A stretch of DNA of 64,000 bases from Myxococcales bacterium (lineage in GTDB: Bacteria > Myxococcota_A > Polyangia > Polyangiales > Ga0077539): the NCBI GenBank assembly GCA_013298625.1, contig JAAFIF010000040.1, forward strand, positions 1 through 64,000. Reading direction: 5' to 3'. The notes beneath the pieces were generated by a model. It had not been told where the DNA came from. It saw only the letters and a program-made list of their open reading frames with translations, and made no database searches. The translations under genes were made by a program, and so were the position numbers. Numbering within the stretch: the first letter of the stretch is position 1; every line of letters begins with the position of its first letter. This document shows positions 1-8,088 of this stretch, in pieces.

Positions 1-124
1 CCCATCGAGGCGGTGTTCGCGCAGCTCGACGCCGATCCGGTGGCCAGCGCCTCGATCGCGCAGGTCTACTTCGGCGTGCTGCACGGCGGGCGGGAGGTGG
101 CGGTCAAGGTGCTGCGGCCGAACG
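1..124 (+). pseudogene. UbiB/AarF-family kinase fragment (5' partial, broken)
   Basis: Frame 1 encodes a stretch typical of the ABC1/UbiB/AarF atypical kinases: the SASIAQVY motif followed by GGREVAVKVLRP, which contains the invariant nucleotide-binding Lys. Family similarity ends at about base 124. The reading then passes into unrelated sequence, and a different protein family (DUF1588) begins in another frame within a few bases. Only about 40 residues of a normally 450-550 residue protein are present. The window edge cuts the 5' side. This is either a gene truncated by rearrangement or a contig-end assembly chimera. The family assignment is fairly safe; the biological reality of the junction is not. 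Confidence 0.6.
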
Positions 125-946
125 TGGCGACTGCCGTCGAACCTGGTCAACTCCAACGGCGTTCCGTGCACGAGCAACGCCAACTGCACCGCGGCGGGAT
201 TTACGTCGTGCCTGGCCATCGGTGTGTGCGGCAGCTCGATCTCGTCGAACACAGCGTCGAGCAACCGCGTGTACGGCGTCGGCAACGTCCCCAACACGCG
301 CGAAGGGCGCTGGGTCGAGGTGCCAGCGGCTGAGCGCGCGGGCGTGCTCACGCACCCGGCGTGGCTCTCTGCGCACGGGGCGAATTTCGAGGACGACGCG
401 AGCCTCGTGCTGCGCGGGCACTGGGTGCGCGAGCATGTGTTCTGCGAGACCGTTCCTGGGTTGGAGAACGTGCAGGTGGTGGCGCAGCTCGGGCCGCGAA
501 GCGCGACCACTTCGGCCCGCGCGCGTGTGGCCGAAGCGACGGAGCGCGGCCCCAACGCCGCCGCGTGCTCGAGCTGCCATCGCTTGATGAACTCGCTGGG
601 GTATCCCTTCGAGACCTTCAACCACGCTGGCATCGTGCGCGCGACCGATCACGGCGCACCTCCCAGCGGCGCGACCACGGTCGACAACGCGCCGGACCCC
701 GCGCTCAACCGTAGCTACGCCAACCCTGTGGAGTTCACGACGGCGATCGCGGGCTCGCAGCACGCGCGGCGGTGCTTCGTGCGCCACGCGTTTCGGTACT
801 TCATGGGGCGCGACGAGACGATGGCCGACGCCTGCACGCTGCGCACGATGGAGCAGTCGTTCGCAGGCGGATCGTTCTACGCGCTGCTCGACGCGCTCGC
901 GACGAGCGACACGTTTCTCTATCGCACGCACGGAGGATCCCGATGA
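125..946 (+). CDS. DUF1588/DUF1585 (PSCyt-type) protein, 5' truncated
   Basis: The protein ends in the DUF1588 and DUF1585 modules seen in DUF1592-type proteins of Planctomycetes and Myxococcota. It has a CSSCH c-type-haem-like motif (bases about 571-585), then LGYPFETFNHAG, and later a C-terminal RHAFRYFMGR segment followed by a short helical region ending near LYRTHG. N-terminal DUF1587/DUF1592 modules are missing because the frame joins the UbiB fragment at about base 125. The stop overlaps the next start as ATGA, so it is co-translated with the DUF1552 gene, the usual partner. These pairs are thought to be exported and possibly redox-linked; the true function is unknown. Confidence 0.8.
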   Translation, partial: WRLPSNLVNSNGVPCTSNANCTAAGFTSCLAIGVCGSSISSNTASSNRVYGVGNVPNTREGRWVEVPAAERAGVLTHPAWLSAHGANFEDDASLVLRGHWVREHVFCETVPGLENVQVVAQLGPRSATTSARARVAEATERGPNAAACSSCHRLMNSLGYPFETFNHAGIVRATDHGAPPSGATTVDNAPDPALNRSYANPVEFTTAIAGSQHARRCFVRHAFRYFMGRDETMADACTLRTMEQSFAGGSFYALLDALATSDTFLYRTHGGSR

Positions 947-2370
947 GCGTCTCTCGTCGTCGCCTGCTTCAAGCGGGCGCTGGTCTCGCCGGAGGCGCGC
1001 TCTTCGCGCCGCTGCTGCGACACATCGCGACGGCGCAGATGCGCGCTGTGCGTCGCTTCGTCTTCGTGGTCGAAGGCAACTGCTCCGAGCCCGCTGCGTT
1101 TCTTTCGCCCATGGCGCGCGCTGGCATCGACCCGCTGTTGAGCGGGCCGATCGGGACCGCTCGCTGGTGGTACAACCGCTATCGAGACCGGCCTGCGACG
1201 GTGATCGACGCGCCCGACCTCGCTTCGGCGCCGGCGCTCGCCGCGCTCGGCGGCGCGAGCTCGATCGTCGACAAGTCCACGGTGATCTACGGGCTCTCGT
1301 CGCACATCACGGGCGGCGGTCACTCTGCGTTTCACGGCGCGCTCAGCTCGACGCGCACCGTCGGCGGACGCCCGAGCGGGATCACCATCGACGCGCTGCT
1401 CGCGAAGAACGCTGGCGTGCGCGGAAACACTCCCCTCGAAGCGCTTCGTCTCGCGACGGGCCCGCTGGGTCAGCCCGTGAACTACGGCCTGTGCGCGAAC
1501 GGGCCGGGACAGCCGGCGCCGATGATCGTCGATCCGCGCGCGGCGTTCGAGTCGCTCTTCAGCTCCGTCGGGACGCCAGAAGAGCGCGTGGTGTTCGCGC
1601 GTCGACGTCGGCTGCTCGATTTCGCGCGCGCCGACGCCAACGCGGCGATGGGGTTGTTCGCGTCGTCGAGCCCCGAGCGGGCGAAGGTCGAGGCGTACCT
1701 CGCGGCGATCGAAGACGCGACGCGCAGGCACGAGCGCTTCGTGGCGATGGAGCCCGCGCTCACGCGGGTTCGACCCGCGCCGCCAGCGAGCAACCCGCTG
1801 TTCATGGGCAGCGATCCGCTCGATGCGTTTCGCGCGCACATGCAGCTCGCGACCGCGGCGCTGCTCGGAGATCTCTCGCGCGTGGTGGTGGTCGGGCACG
1901 GGCCTGGCGGCCAGTGGTCCTTCACGTATCCGTCGATCTTGCCGGGAATCAACCGGCACGACACGCACCACGGCTCGGGGGCGAACCCGATGTACGTGAC
2001 GGCGATTCATCGCACGACGGGCGCGCTGATCGAGGCGATCGCGACGATGGCGCGCACGCTCGCGAGCACGCCGGACCCCGCCGGGGGGACGATGCTCGAC
2101 TCGACGATGATCGTTCACGTCGGAGACAACGGAGAGCAGCATCACTCGACGGCGAGCGAGTTTCCTGCGCTCGTGGTCGGGGGACAGGGCTTGGGCCTCG
2201 CGCCGGGCGGCAAGACCATCGCGTACGCGGGCCTCGGCACGCCGCGCCATCGCCAGCTCTCGAACCTCTGGAACACCGTCGGTCACGCCGCGGGCATCGA
2301 GCTCGACACGTTTGGCGACGAGCGACACTTTCGCGTCGCGCCAGGGCCCCTGAGCGAGCTGCGTCCCTGA
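943..2370 (+). CDS. DUF1552 family exported protein
   Basis: This is a 475-residue protein of the DUF1552 (HXXSHH) family, almost always encoded beside DUF1588/DUF1592 proteins as here. The N-terminus (SRRRLLQAGAGLAGG) is a twin-arginine signal, so it is probably exported folded. Conserved-looking His-rich segments are HITGGGHSAFHGAL and RHDTHHGSG, and a late MIVHVGDNGEQHH segment could bind metal. The ATG is supported by GGAGG seven bases upstream and by the 4-bp ATGA overlap with the preceding gene. The fold resembles the sulfatase/alkaline phosphatase-like DUF1501 group. The biochemical role is not established. Confidence 0.88.
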   Translation: MSVSRRRLLQAGAGLAGGALFAPLLRHIATAQMRAVRRFVFVVEGNCSEPAAFLSPMARAGIDPLLSGPIGTARWWYNRYRDRPATVIDAPDLASAPALAALGGASSIVDKSTVIYGLSSHITGGGHSAFHGALSSTRTVGGRPSGITIDALLAKNAGVRGNTPLEALRLATGPLGQPVNYGLCANGPGQPAPMIVDPRAAFESLFSSVGTPEERVVFARRRRLLDFARADANAAMGLFASSSPERAKVEAYLAAIEDATRRHERFVAMEPALTRVRPAPPASNPLFMGSDPLDAFRAHMQLATAALLGDLSRVVVVGHGPGGQWSFTYPSILPGINRHDTHHGSGANPMYVTAIHRTTGALIEAIATMARTLASTPDPAGGTMLDSTMIVHVGDNGEQHHSTASEFPALVVGGQGLGLAPGGKTIAYAGLGTPRHRQLSNLWNTVGHAAGIELDTFGDERHFRVAPGPLSELRP

Positions 2371-2392
2371 GCGCTGCGCGCGCGGGATGCGC

Positions 2393-3385
2393 TCAATCGC
2401 GGCAGCAGAGCACGCCGCCCGAGGCGGGGCCGGGCTTCACGACGAACTCGCTCTCGCGAAAGCTCACGTCGCCCGAGCCCGTGTCGCAGCGCCACGGGGC
2501 GGGGAGCTCTGTGCAGAGGTTGTTTCCCGAGCGATCGAGGGGCGCGCACGAGGCTTGGGGAGGGCTTCCGACGGAGCCGCAGCCGAAGATGTCGTTCGTC
2601 GTTCGCGCGGTCGGCGCGCAGTCGCCGCGGCAGTCCGAGTTGGAGCAGTCGACCGCGGTCCCCGTCGCGCACTGCAAGCAGCCTGGGCCCGTTTGCCTCG
2701 TCGCCCAGAACGATTGGGGGGCGCCGTCGCGCGCTCCGTCGCAGCCGTCGATCGATCGCGCCCTCACTTCACCGGCCGATCGACACACGTGAAAGCCCGT
2801 CGCGCACAGGTCGCTCGCGCGGCATCCGCGCCCATCGGGGTTGGGTCCGTCGTCGCCCGCGATGCGATCGCACGTCGGCGCGGTCTCTTGGTTGAGCCCC
2901 GGCAGCGCGAAGCCGCCCGCGCAACCGGCGATGTCCGGGTACCGCGCGCGGTCCTCGAACGCGTCGCGCGCCCCGTCCGCGCAGCCGCCGCACTCGATCG
3001 CCGCGAACACGCATCCTCGCGCAGGCTCGCAGCGATTGGCGGTGCACGGGTCCTCGTCTTCGCAGCGCGTGGGGCTGCGCGCGCAGCGGCCGTCCGGCGC
3101 GCACACGTCCACGGTGCACGCGTCGCCGTCGTCGCACAGCCGTACGGGGTCCACGCGGCAGTCGAACACCACGCGATCGTCGATCACGTCCGCGGGCGCT
3201 CGTCGGTCGTCGACGGCGTCGCGAACGGCGTCGCTCGCGCTGTCTTCGACGCGCGTGTCCTCGACGGTGGCGTCGCGGACGCGGAGGCCCGTGCGCGTTC
3301 CGCAGTGCGCGAGGGGCGCGAGGGTGATGAGCGCCGCCAGGGCGCGCGCGCCGCGTGAGTGTGTAAGGGCGTACGGGGCGTGCAC
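2393..3385 (-). CDS. Cys-rich lipoprotein of unknown function
   Basis: About 330 residues. A hydrophobic segment (ARALAALITLAPLAHC) ends in a plausible lipobox at Cys28. An acidic linker follows, then many Cys in short motifs such as CDDGDACTVDVC and CEDEDPCTANRC, which resemble the Myxococcota MopE-like/Stigma-type disulphide repeats. The rest is Cys-paired (CDGARDG, CLQC, NDIFGCG) and ends CCRD. I chose the GTG at 3385 because it places the signal peptide at the N-terminus. A TTG at 3484 would add 33 odd residues. It is convergent with the DUF1552 gene. It is probably a surface or periplasmic-facing protein stabilised by disulphides. Confidence 0.7.
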   Translation of the reverse strand: MHAPYALTHSRGARALAALITLAPLAHCGTRTGLRVRDATVEDTRVEDSASDAVRDAVDDRRAPADVIDDRVVFDCRVDPVRLCDDGDACTVDVCAPDGRCARSPTRCEDEDPCTANRCEPARGCVFAAIECGGCADGARDAFEDRARYPDIAGCAGGFALPGLNQETAPTCDRIAGDDGPNPDGRGCRASDLCATGFHVCRSAGEVRARSIDGCDGARDGAPQSFWATRQTGPGCLQCATGTAVDCSNSDCRGDCAPTARTTNDIFGCGSVGSPPQASCAPLDRSGNNLCTELPAPWRCDTGSGDVSFRESEFVVKPGPASGGVLCCRD

Positions 3386-3924
3386 TGCGGTGAGTGACGA
3401 TAGATCAGGCGCAGGGGGCGCGAGGCAACGATTGCCACAATGGGCACAGACCGGCGCGATCGTGCGTTCGAGGCGGACGTTCAACGGCGCGACGCTGGGG
3501 CGGTCACGCTGCCGGTGAAGAGAGACTCACGCGCGACGGGCGAAGCGCGAAGCAGTGAACGGGTCTTTGATTACGTGGGTGTAGGGTTCTCGGGGAAGCA
3601 CGGAGGAGAGCGTTCGCGCGGGCGGAGAAGAGCGGGTTTACCGCCGTGCACGACGGTCACGCGCGAGCGACGCTGCCAGTGAACGGAGATGCTCGCGCGC
3701 ACGGCGCGCACAGCGCGAAGCGCGCGCTCGTCGCCCGGGACCCTCTGACCGTGACCCTAGTGAATACCCGGTTACGAATCGAGTAGATTGACTCGCTGCG
3801 TTTCTCGACTGCGCGTGCGGCGACTCCCTCCGTCGTCAACGAAACGCAGCCATCATCCTCCCCACCTCGGCGCTTACGCGCTGCGCTCGTGCGCCGCCCC
3901 TCCTGCGTGATGTGCAACAACGAG

Positions 3925-4232
3925 CCCGTTGGACGCACGGCCAGAGGACAAGCCTCCGGCCTTTGCGCGACGCAGCGTCGCGGAGCGGCCAGAGCGTTCG
4001 CCTGGCCTAACCGGTGACGCGTTGTCGACCGCCATGACCGGCGTCGAGGCGAGCACGGCGATGCTGCCCCGAATGGACCACCAGCCCAACGCGGATCGAT
4101 CGACGCGCTTCGCGAGCGCGATGGCGCGTCCAGCCGGGCGCCACTCGTAGGCCAGGCGGACGCTCTGGCCGCTCCGCGACGCTGCGTCGCGCAAAGGCCG
4201 GAGGCTTGTCCTCTGGCCGTGCGTCCAACGGG
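3925..4232. repeat. Long near-perfect inverted repeat (85-bp arms, 138-bp centre)
   Basis: The arms 3925-4009 and 4148-4232 are reverse complements with a single mismatch near position 3999. Beyond the outer ends, homology resumes: the GTGCAACAACGAGCC stretch before 3925 matches, in reverse complement and with one base change, sequence near 4273-4290. That outer match is interrupted by an insertion of about 40 bp in the right arm only. The centre (4010-4147) encodes nothing recognised. It could be a miniature inverted-repeat element, a dispersed repeat palindrome, or a transcribed hairpin. No transposase is nearby. Confidence 0.85.
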
Positions 4233-4343
4233 TTTTCTGCCGCGCGTCGTGTCGGCCGCCGTGAGCCCATCAGGCTCGTTGTTGCGCATCACGTGGGCCC
4301 TCCTTCTTCGACCGTTTTCGAATACGGAGGGGCGGTCGGCACC

Positions 4344-4401
4344 GGTTACTCGGGCAACGTCGCCCTCTCCGCCGCGCGCGGTTACTCGGGCAACGTCGCC
4401 C
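4344..4401. repeat. 22-bp direct repeat, two copies
   Basis: The same 22 bases (starting GGTTACTCGGGCAACG) occur at 4344-4365 and 4380-4401, a spacing of 36 bp. The copies lie about 60-120 bp upstream of the lipoprotein start at 4464. They could be regulator binding sites for that gene or part of a dispersed repeat. Confidence 0.7.
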
Positions 4402-4463
4402 GCTGCGACGCGCGCGATCCACCCAAGCTCGACCCCGCGCGCGCCGTCCTACACCCTCACGCC

Positions 4464-5111
4464 ATGCGAACGCCCATCACCCTCGCACTCTTGTCGCTGT
4501 TCGCAGTGGCCTGTCGGCCTGCTGCGCGGCCCGGCGCGCGCCCGATCGCGGACGCTCGACCGACCAACGCTCCGAGACCGCGCGGCCCGGCGTCGATCAC
4601 GCCGCACAACGAGATGGTTCCGTTCGGGCCCTATGGAGCGGGCTCGGCCGAGTGCACCGTGATGCTCTACCAGTGGGACCCGCAGCATCCGGGCTGCAAG
4701 TACCAGCTCAATCACTGCGCTCGCGACGAGCGCTCGGGGCAGGTCTCGTGCTTGAGCCTCGCCGACGAACGCACTGTCGCCTGCGGATTCACCGGCGATG
4801 CGTGCGGAGCCTCGGTGCGCTGCGATTGCCCGACAGGCTCGGCGCCGCTCGTCCCCGATCCGCCCGGCACCGTCGTGATCGCGCCGGCGGCAGACGGCGG
4901 CGCGTGGAGCTCGGGACCGCAATGCTCCGCGCGCGTCGCGCGATTGGCAGGCTCGGGCGCGCCCGACGAGCCGTGCGAGGTCTCGGTGCACGACTGCGAA
5001 GGCGCCGAGTGCCACGATCGCTGGGTGACCGTCTCGTGCGGCGGCCGCAGCTCAGTGTGCGATCGCCCGGTGCGCTGCGAGTGCGCGACGCCCGACGCCG
5101 CTGCGCGCTGA
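4464..5111 (+). CDS. Small Cys-containing lipoprotein
   Basis: 215 residues. The N-terminus MRTPITLALLSLFAVAC is a lipoprotein signal with Cys17 after AVA. A Pro/Ala/Arg-rich linker follows, then two similar halves with paired Cys: CKYQLNHC/CLSL/CGFTGDACG/CDCPTG and CSARVA/CEVSVHDC/CGGRSSVC/CECAT. The halves look like an internal duplication of a disulphide module of about 75 residues. I recognise no named family. It stands alone downstream of the repeat-rich intergenic region, with no Shine-Dalgarno sequence at the ATG. Confidence 0.72.
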   Translation: MRTPITLALLSLFAVACRPAARPGARPIADARPTNAPRPRGPASITPHNEMVPFGPYGAGSAECTVMLYQWDPQHPGCKYQLNHCARDERSGQVSCLSLADERTVACGFTGDACGASVRCDCPTGSAPLVPDPPGTVVIAPAADGGAWSSGPQCSARVARLAGSGAPDEPCEVSVHDCEGAECHDRWVTVSCGGRSSVCDRPVRCECATPDAAAR

Positions 5112-5155
5112 GCGCGGCGCATCGCAGGCTCGATGGTGCGCGTTCGTCGTTGCCG

Positions 5156-6517
5156 CTACGGGAGCGTCCCGGTCGTGTACCAGCTGCGGACCATCGTCCC
5201 CATGCCGAGGTAGAGCGGTCGGTCCGTCGAGCACGCAAAGGACGACGTTGGCCCGAAGCTCGTGAGCGTTCCGCGGTAGTCCGAGACGATGGCGCTCGGG
5301 TAGTCGCCGGGCCAGACGATCGTTCCCATGTTGCGCGCGGCGAGATAGCGAAGCAGTCGCGGCGCGATCAGCGGCGAAGACAGCCCCGGCGTCGTCGCGT
5401 TGTCCTGCGCGTAACACGACGCGTCGCTCGAGGTCGCCCACTCGGTCGCGATGCAGACGTTGGGAGCGCTCGTGCAGAAGCGCCCGAACGCGGCATCCCA
5501 GTCCGCGTCGAGGTAGTACGACAGCCCGCTCGCGCGAAGATACAGCGGGTACGGGTGGATCCCGTACGCCAGCTCGTTGGCCGGGTCTCTCAAGAGGTAG
5601 CGCGCGTCGATGGGGGCGAACTTCGCCGCGCGCACGCCATCCACGATCAGCACGTTGCGCGCGCCCGCCGCCCGCACACGATCGACCAGCGGTTGATGCG
5701 TCGCCTGCCACGGATCCCACGAAGCCGCGGTGTTGGGCGCGCCTGGAATGGGCTCGTTGTACAGCTCGAGCACCACGCGCCGATCAGCGCCGAGGTTGGC
5801 CGGGTCTGCGAGCAGGCGCTCCCACACACGCTCGGTGACGGCGCACGGCAGGTGCTCGGTCGGGCACGGATCGACCGCGGTCGGCAGCGGCATCTTGCCC
5901 CGAAGGCTCACGATCACGGTGAAGCCCGCGGAGACCGTCGCGCGCAACGTGCGCATCACCAGCGGCTGATAGCTCGCGTCGTACGCGCTGTTGCCCGGGT
6001 CGAGCCCCTCTTGCGAGATCTGAAACCGCAGCGTGTCGACGCCCCACGAGCGAAAGCGCGTGAGCTGTTGATCGAGCGCAGCGGCCGAGCTCACGTTGGC
6101 CTGCGCGCGCGCCCACACCGACGTCGGCGCAGCGCTCGCCATGGTCGGCGTGACTGCGAGGCCCGTCATGCTGAGCCCGCGCGGACGAAACGGCGCTCCG
6201 CCGCGAAGCAAACGCCCGCTGGCGATCGAGACCGCGAGCGAAGAAGAGCCCCCATCGTTGGTCGCGCTGTCGGTGACCTGAGCGTCGTCGACGGCGCGCG
6301 CATCGACCGCGACGAGCGCGTCTGTCGCTGCGTCGATGGTCGCGTCCTGTTGGCTGGCGTCGCTCTCACTCGCGTCGGTCTCACTCGTGTCGGGCGGCAT
6401 CGGCACGACGGTGTCTCGCGTCGCAGCGTCGTCGGGGCGCTCGCGGTTTGCAGCGCATGCGCCTGCGCCGAGCGAGGCGATCAACGCGATCGTGGTCATC
6501 GAAGCTCTGTGCACCAT
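5156..6517 (-). CDS. Lipid-anchored glycoside hydrolase family 5-like (cellulase fold)
   Basis: 453 residues. The signal SMTTIALIASLGAGAC has a lipobox Cys, followed by a D/A/S/T-rich linker of about 70 residues. The catalytic domain begins near SLAVSIASGRLLRGGAPFRPRG. It shows GH5/clan-A features: SWGVDTLRFQIS near the first strands, LELYNEPIPG with the Asn-Glu acid/base pair, YGIHPYPLYL, and CIATEWATSS with a candidate nucleophile Glu. The protein probably cleaves beta-glucan or a related polysaccharide at the cell surface; substrate cannot be told. The start at 6517 puts the lipobox close to the N-terminus; a second Met lies at 6499. Confidence 0.82.
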   Translation of the reverse strand: MVHRASMTTIALIASLGAGACAANRERPDDAATRDTVVPMPPDTSETDASESDASQQDATIDAATDALVAVDARAVDDAQVTDSATNDGGSSSLAVSIASGRLLRGGAPFRPRGLSMTGLAVTPTMASAAPTSVWARAQANVSSAAALDQQLTRFRSWGVDTLRFQISQEGLDPGNSAYDASYQPLVMRTLRATVSAGFTVIVSLRGKMPLPTAVDPCPTEHLPCAVTERVWERLLADPANLGADRRVVLELYNEPIPGAPNTAASWDPWQATHQPLVDRVRAAGARNVLIVDGVRAAKFAPIDARYLLRDPANELAYGIHPYPLYLRASGLSYYLDADWDAAFGRFCTSAPNVCIATEWATSSDASCYAQDNATTPGLSSPLIAPRLLRYLAARNMGTIVWPGDYPSAIVSDYRGTLTSFGPTSSFACSTDRPLYLGMGTMVRSWYTTGTLP

Positions 6518-6746
6518 GGAACACGCGCAGAAAGCACGGCGCGTGCCTCGCAACGTTGAGCGCGCTGGGCGTTGCGATCGGCTGCAAAATCGCTGCGCGG
6601 ACCGAAGCGCGTAGCCGTGCGTCGCGCGCGGCTCGATGGGGACTCGAGTCCGCACCAGGGTGCCGAGTCGAGGCAGCACAGCGCCCGCTGAGCGAGCGAC
6701 GAGACCGCCGCCGTCGCGGGGGTGTCCGCGCGTACGGCGCTCGGGC

Positions 6747-6752
6747 TACGCT
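6747..6752 (+). promoter_or_regulatory. -10-like hexamer TACGCT just before start
   Basis: TACGCT ends 10 nt before the ATG at 6763, and there is no Shine-Dalgarno sequence. This is consistent with a transcript starting at or next to the start codon. Confidence 0.4.
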
Positions 6753-6762
6753 CGCGCGAGCC

Positions 6763-8079
6763 ATGGCAAACCGGTCGAAGTCGTTGTGCTGCGCTGCGTG
6801 GGTGGCGACCTGGGTCGCGGGCTGCGGCGTCGCGCCGGCGATGCCGGACGCAGCGCTCGATGACGTTGCGACGACGGACGTGGTCGTCGCGCGCGACGAG
6901 GACGCGAGGGTCGACGATGCGCAGTCGGTAGACGCGCAGTCAGCGGACGTGAACTCGGTGGACGTGACATCGGCGGACGCAGGGGCCGCCTGCCCTGCCG
7001 GCCTCGGTGAGCGTTGGACGTGCGAGGACGGGACGAGCCGCGCGCGGTGCGTCGGGGCGGTGGTCGAGCGCGTGCGGTGCGCGGACGGCTGCGTCGCGCG
7101 CGCGGGCGAAGACGCGGTCTGCGCGTGCGGCGCGCGGTCCAACTTCACCGTGTGGAACTGCCTCGCGAGCGGAGACCTCGGTCGCTGCTCGTCTGGCGCG
7201 TGGCTCGAGCAGTCGTGCATGGGCCGTGGGTGCGCGGCGATGCCCGCGGGCGTCGACGACGTGTGTCGCGCGCCCGTGGCGATGACGCCGCTGCAAGCGC
7301 TGCTCGATCGGCTGGGCCCGACGTGCGCGACGATCACTGCGGGAACGCGCTGCGGGATCGCGGTGCGCGACCTGGCGACCGGCGAGCGTGCGAGCTATCG
7401 CGGCGCAGAGCGGTTTCAGAGCGCGAGCTCGGCGAAGGCGCTGTGGGTCGCGGCCGCGGTGCTCGATCGCGGAACGGCCGCGGTCGAGCCCTTCGCGACG
7501 CCTGTGTTTCGCGACTCGAGCAACGACGCAGCGGGCTCGGTGATCGACCTGCTCGCCTCGCCCGAGCGCGTGAACACGTTCTACCGGGGCGAAGCAGGCA
7601 TGACGAACCGCTCGCTCTGCCGATGGAACACCGGAGGTCGCACGCGACAGCCTTCGAACTGCGTTCCGTGGTCGGGCGCGTCGAACTACTTCACCGCCGA
7701 CGACGCGACGGAGTTTCTCTCGCGCCTCGGTCAGGGGCGGATCTTCGGCGAGCCTCGGCTCGGGACGATGCTGCGATGGATGACGCTCTCTCCGCGCACG
7801 GGCAGCCCAGGCGGCGTGCTCGGGACGCAGCTGCCAGCGACGGCGCGCGCGACGATGCAGCACAAAGCGGGCTGGATCCCGGACCTAGGGAACCACAACG
7901 ACATCGGGCTCGTGGAGTACGCGCCCGGTCGCTTCTACGCCGTCTCGATCCTCGCGACGGGGACCGCAGCGAACTTCTGGCTGCGGCAGTCCCCGTGGAT
8001 CGAGTACGCCTCGTGCGTGATCTTTCATGGCGTCGCGCGGGATGTGGCCGACCCGTTCGCGCCCTGCCGCCGGCCTTGA
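6763..8079 (+). CDS. Lipoprotein serine hydrolase, beta-lactamase/PBP-like
   Basis: 438 residues. The signal ends AAWVATWVAGC (lipobox VAGC). A D/A/V linker follows (QSVDAQSADVNSVDVTSADAG), then a Cys-rich segment (residues about 80-165), then a catalytic domain with class A beta-lactamase-like signatures: SSAK (SxxK nucleophile), SNDAAG in the place of SDN, and HKAGW in the place of KTG. The enzyme class is supported by these motifs in order. Antibiotic hydrolysis is not implied; the substrate could be peptidoglycan or an ester. It is divergent from the GH5-like gene. Confidence 0.8.
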   Translation: MANRSKSLCCAAWVATWVAGCGVAPAMPDAALDDVATTDVVVARDEDARVDDAQSVDAQSADVNSVDVTSADAGAACPAGLGERWTCEDGTSRARCVGAVVERVRCADGCVARAGEDAVCACGARSNFTVWNCLASGDLGRCSSGAWLEQSCMGRGCAAMPAGVDDVCRAPVAMTPLQALLDRLGPTCATITAGTRCGIAVRDLATGERASYRGAERFQSASSAKALWVAAAVLDRGTAAVEPFATPVFRDSSNDAAGSVIDLLASPERVNTFYRGEAGMTNRSLCRWNTGGRTRQPSNCVPWSGASNYFTADDATEFLSRLGQGRIFGEPRLGTMLRWMTLSPRTGSPGGVLGTQLPATARATMQHKAGWIPDLGNHNDIGLVEYAPGRFYAVSILATGTAANFWLRQSPWIEYASCVIFHGVARDVADPFAPCRRP

Positions 8080-8088
8080 GCGATCGCG

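Larger units (their letters stand above)
3386..4463. other. Non-coding region of about 1.1 kb
   Basis: No frame here looks like a protein. Open frames exist only because stops are rare at this GC content, and their translations are Arg/Ala-rich shadows. The region contains a long inverted repeat (3925-4232) and a short direct repeat (4344-4401), described separately. It also holds a locally AT-richer patch around 3760-3800 (GTGAATACCCGG, GTAGATTGACTCG). It lies between the divergent starts of two lipoprotein genes, so promoters for both should be here, but none is clear. Confidence 0.6.

Noticed and set aside
3657-4292. Minus-strand frame of about 210 codons across the inverted repeat
   Set aside because: The two arms are read as unrelated peptides, no start signal is present, and the codon pattern is not protein-like.
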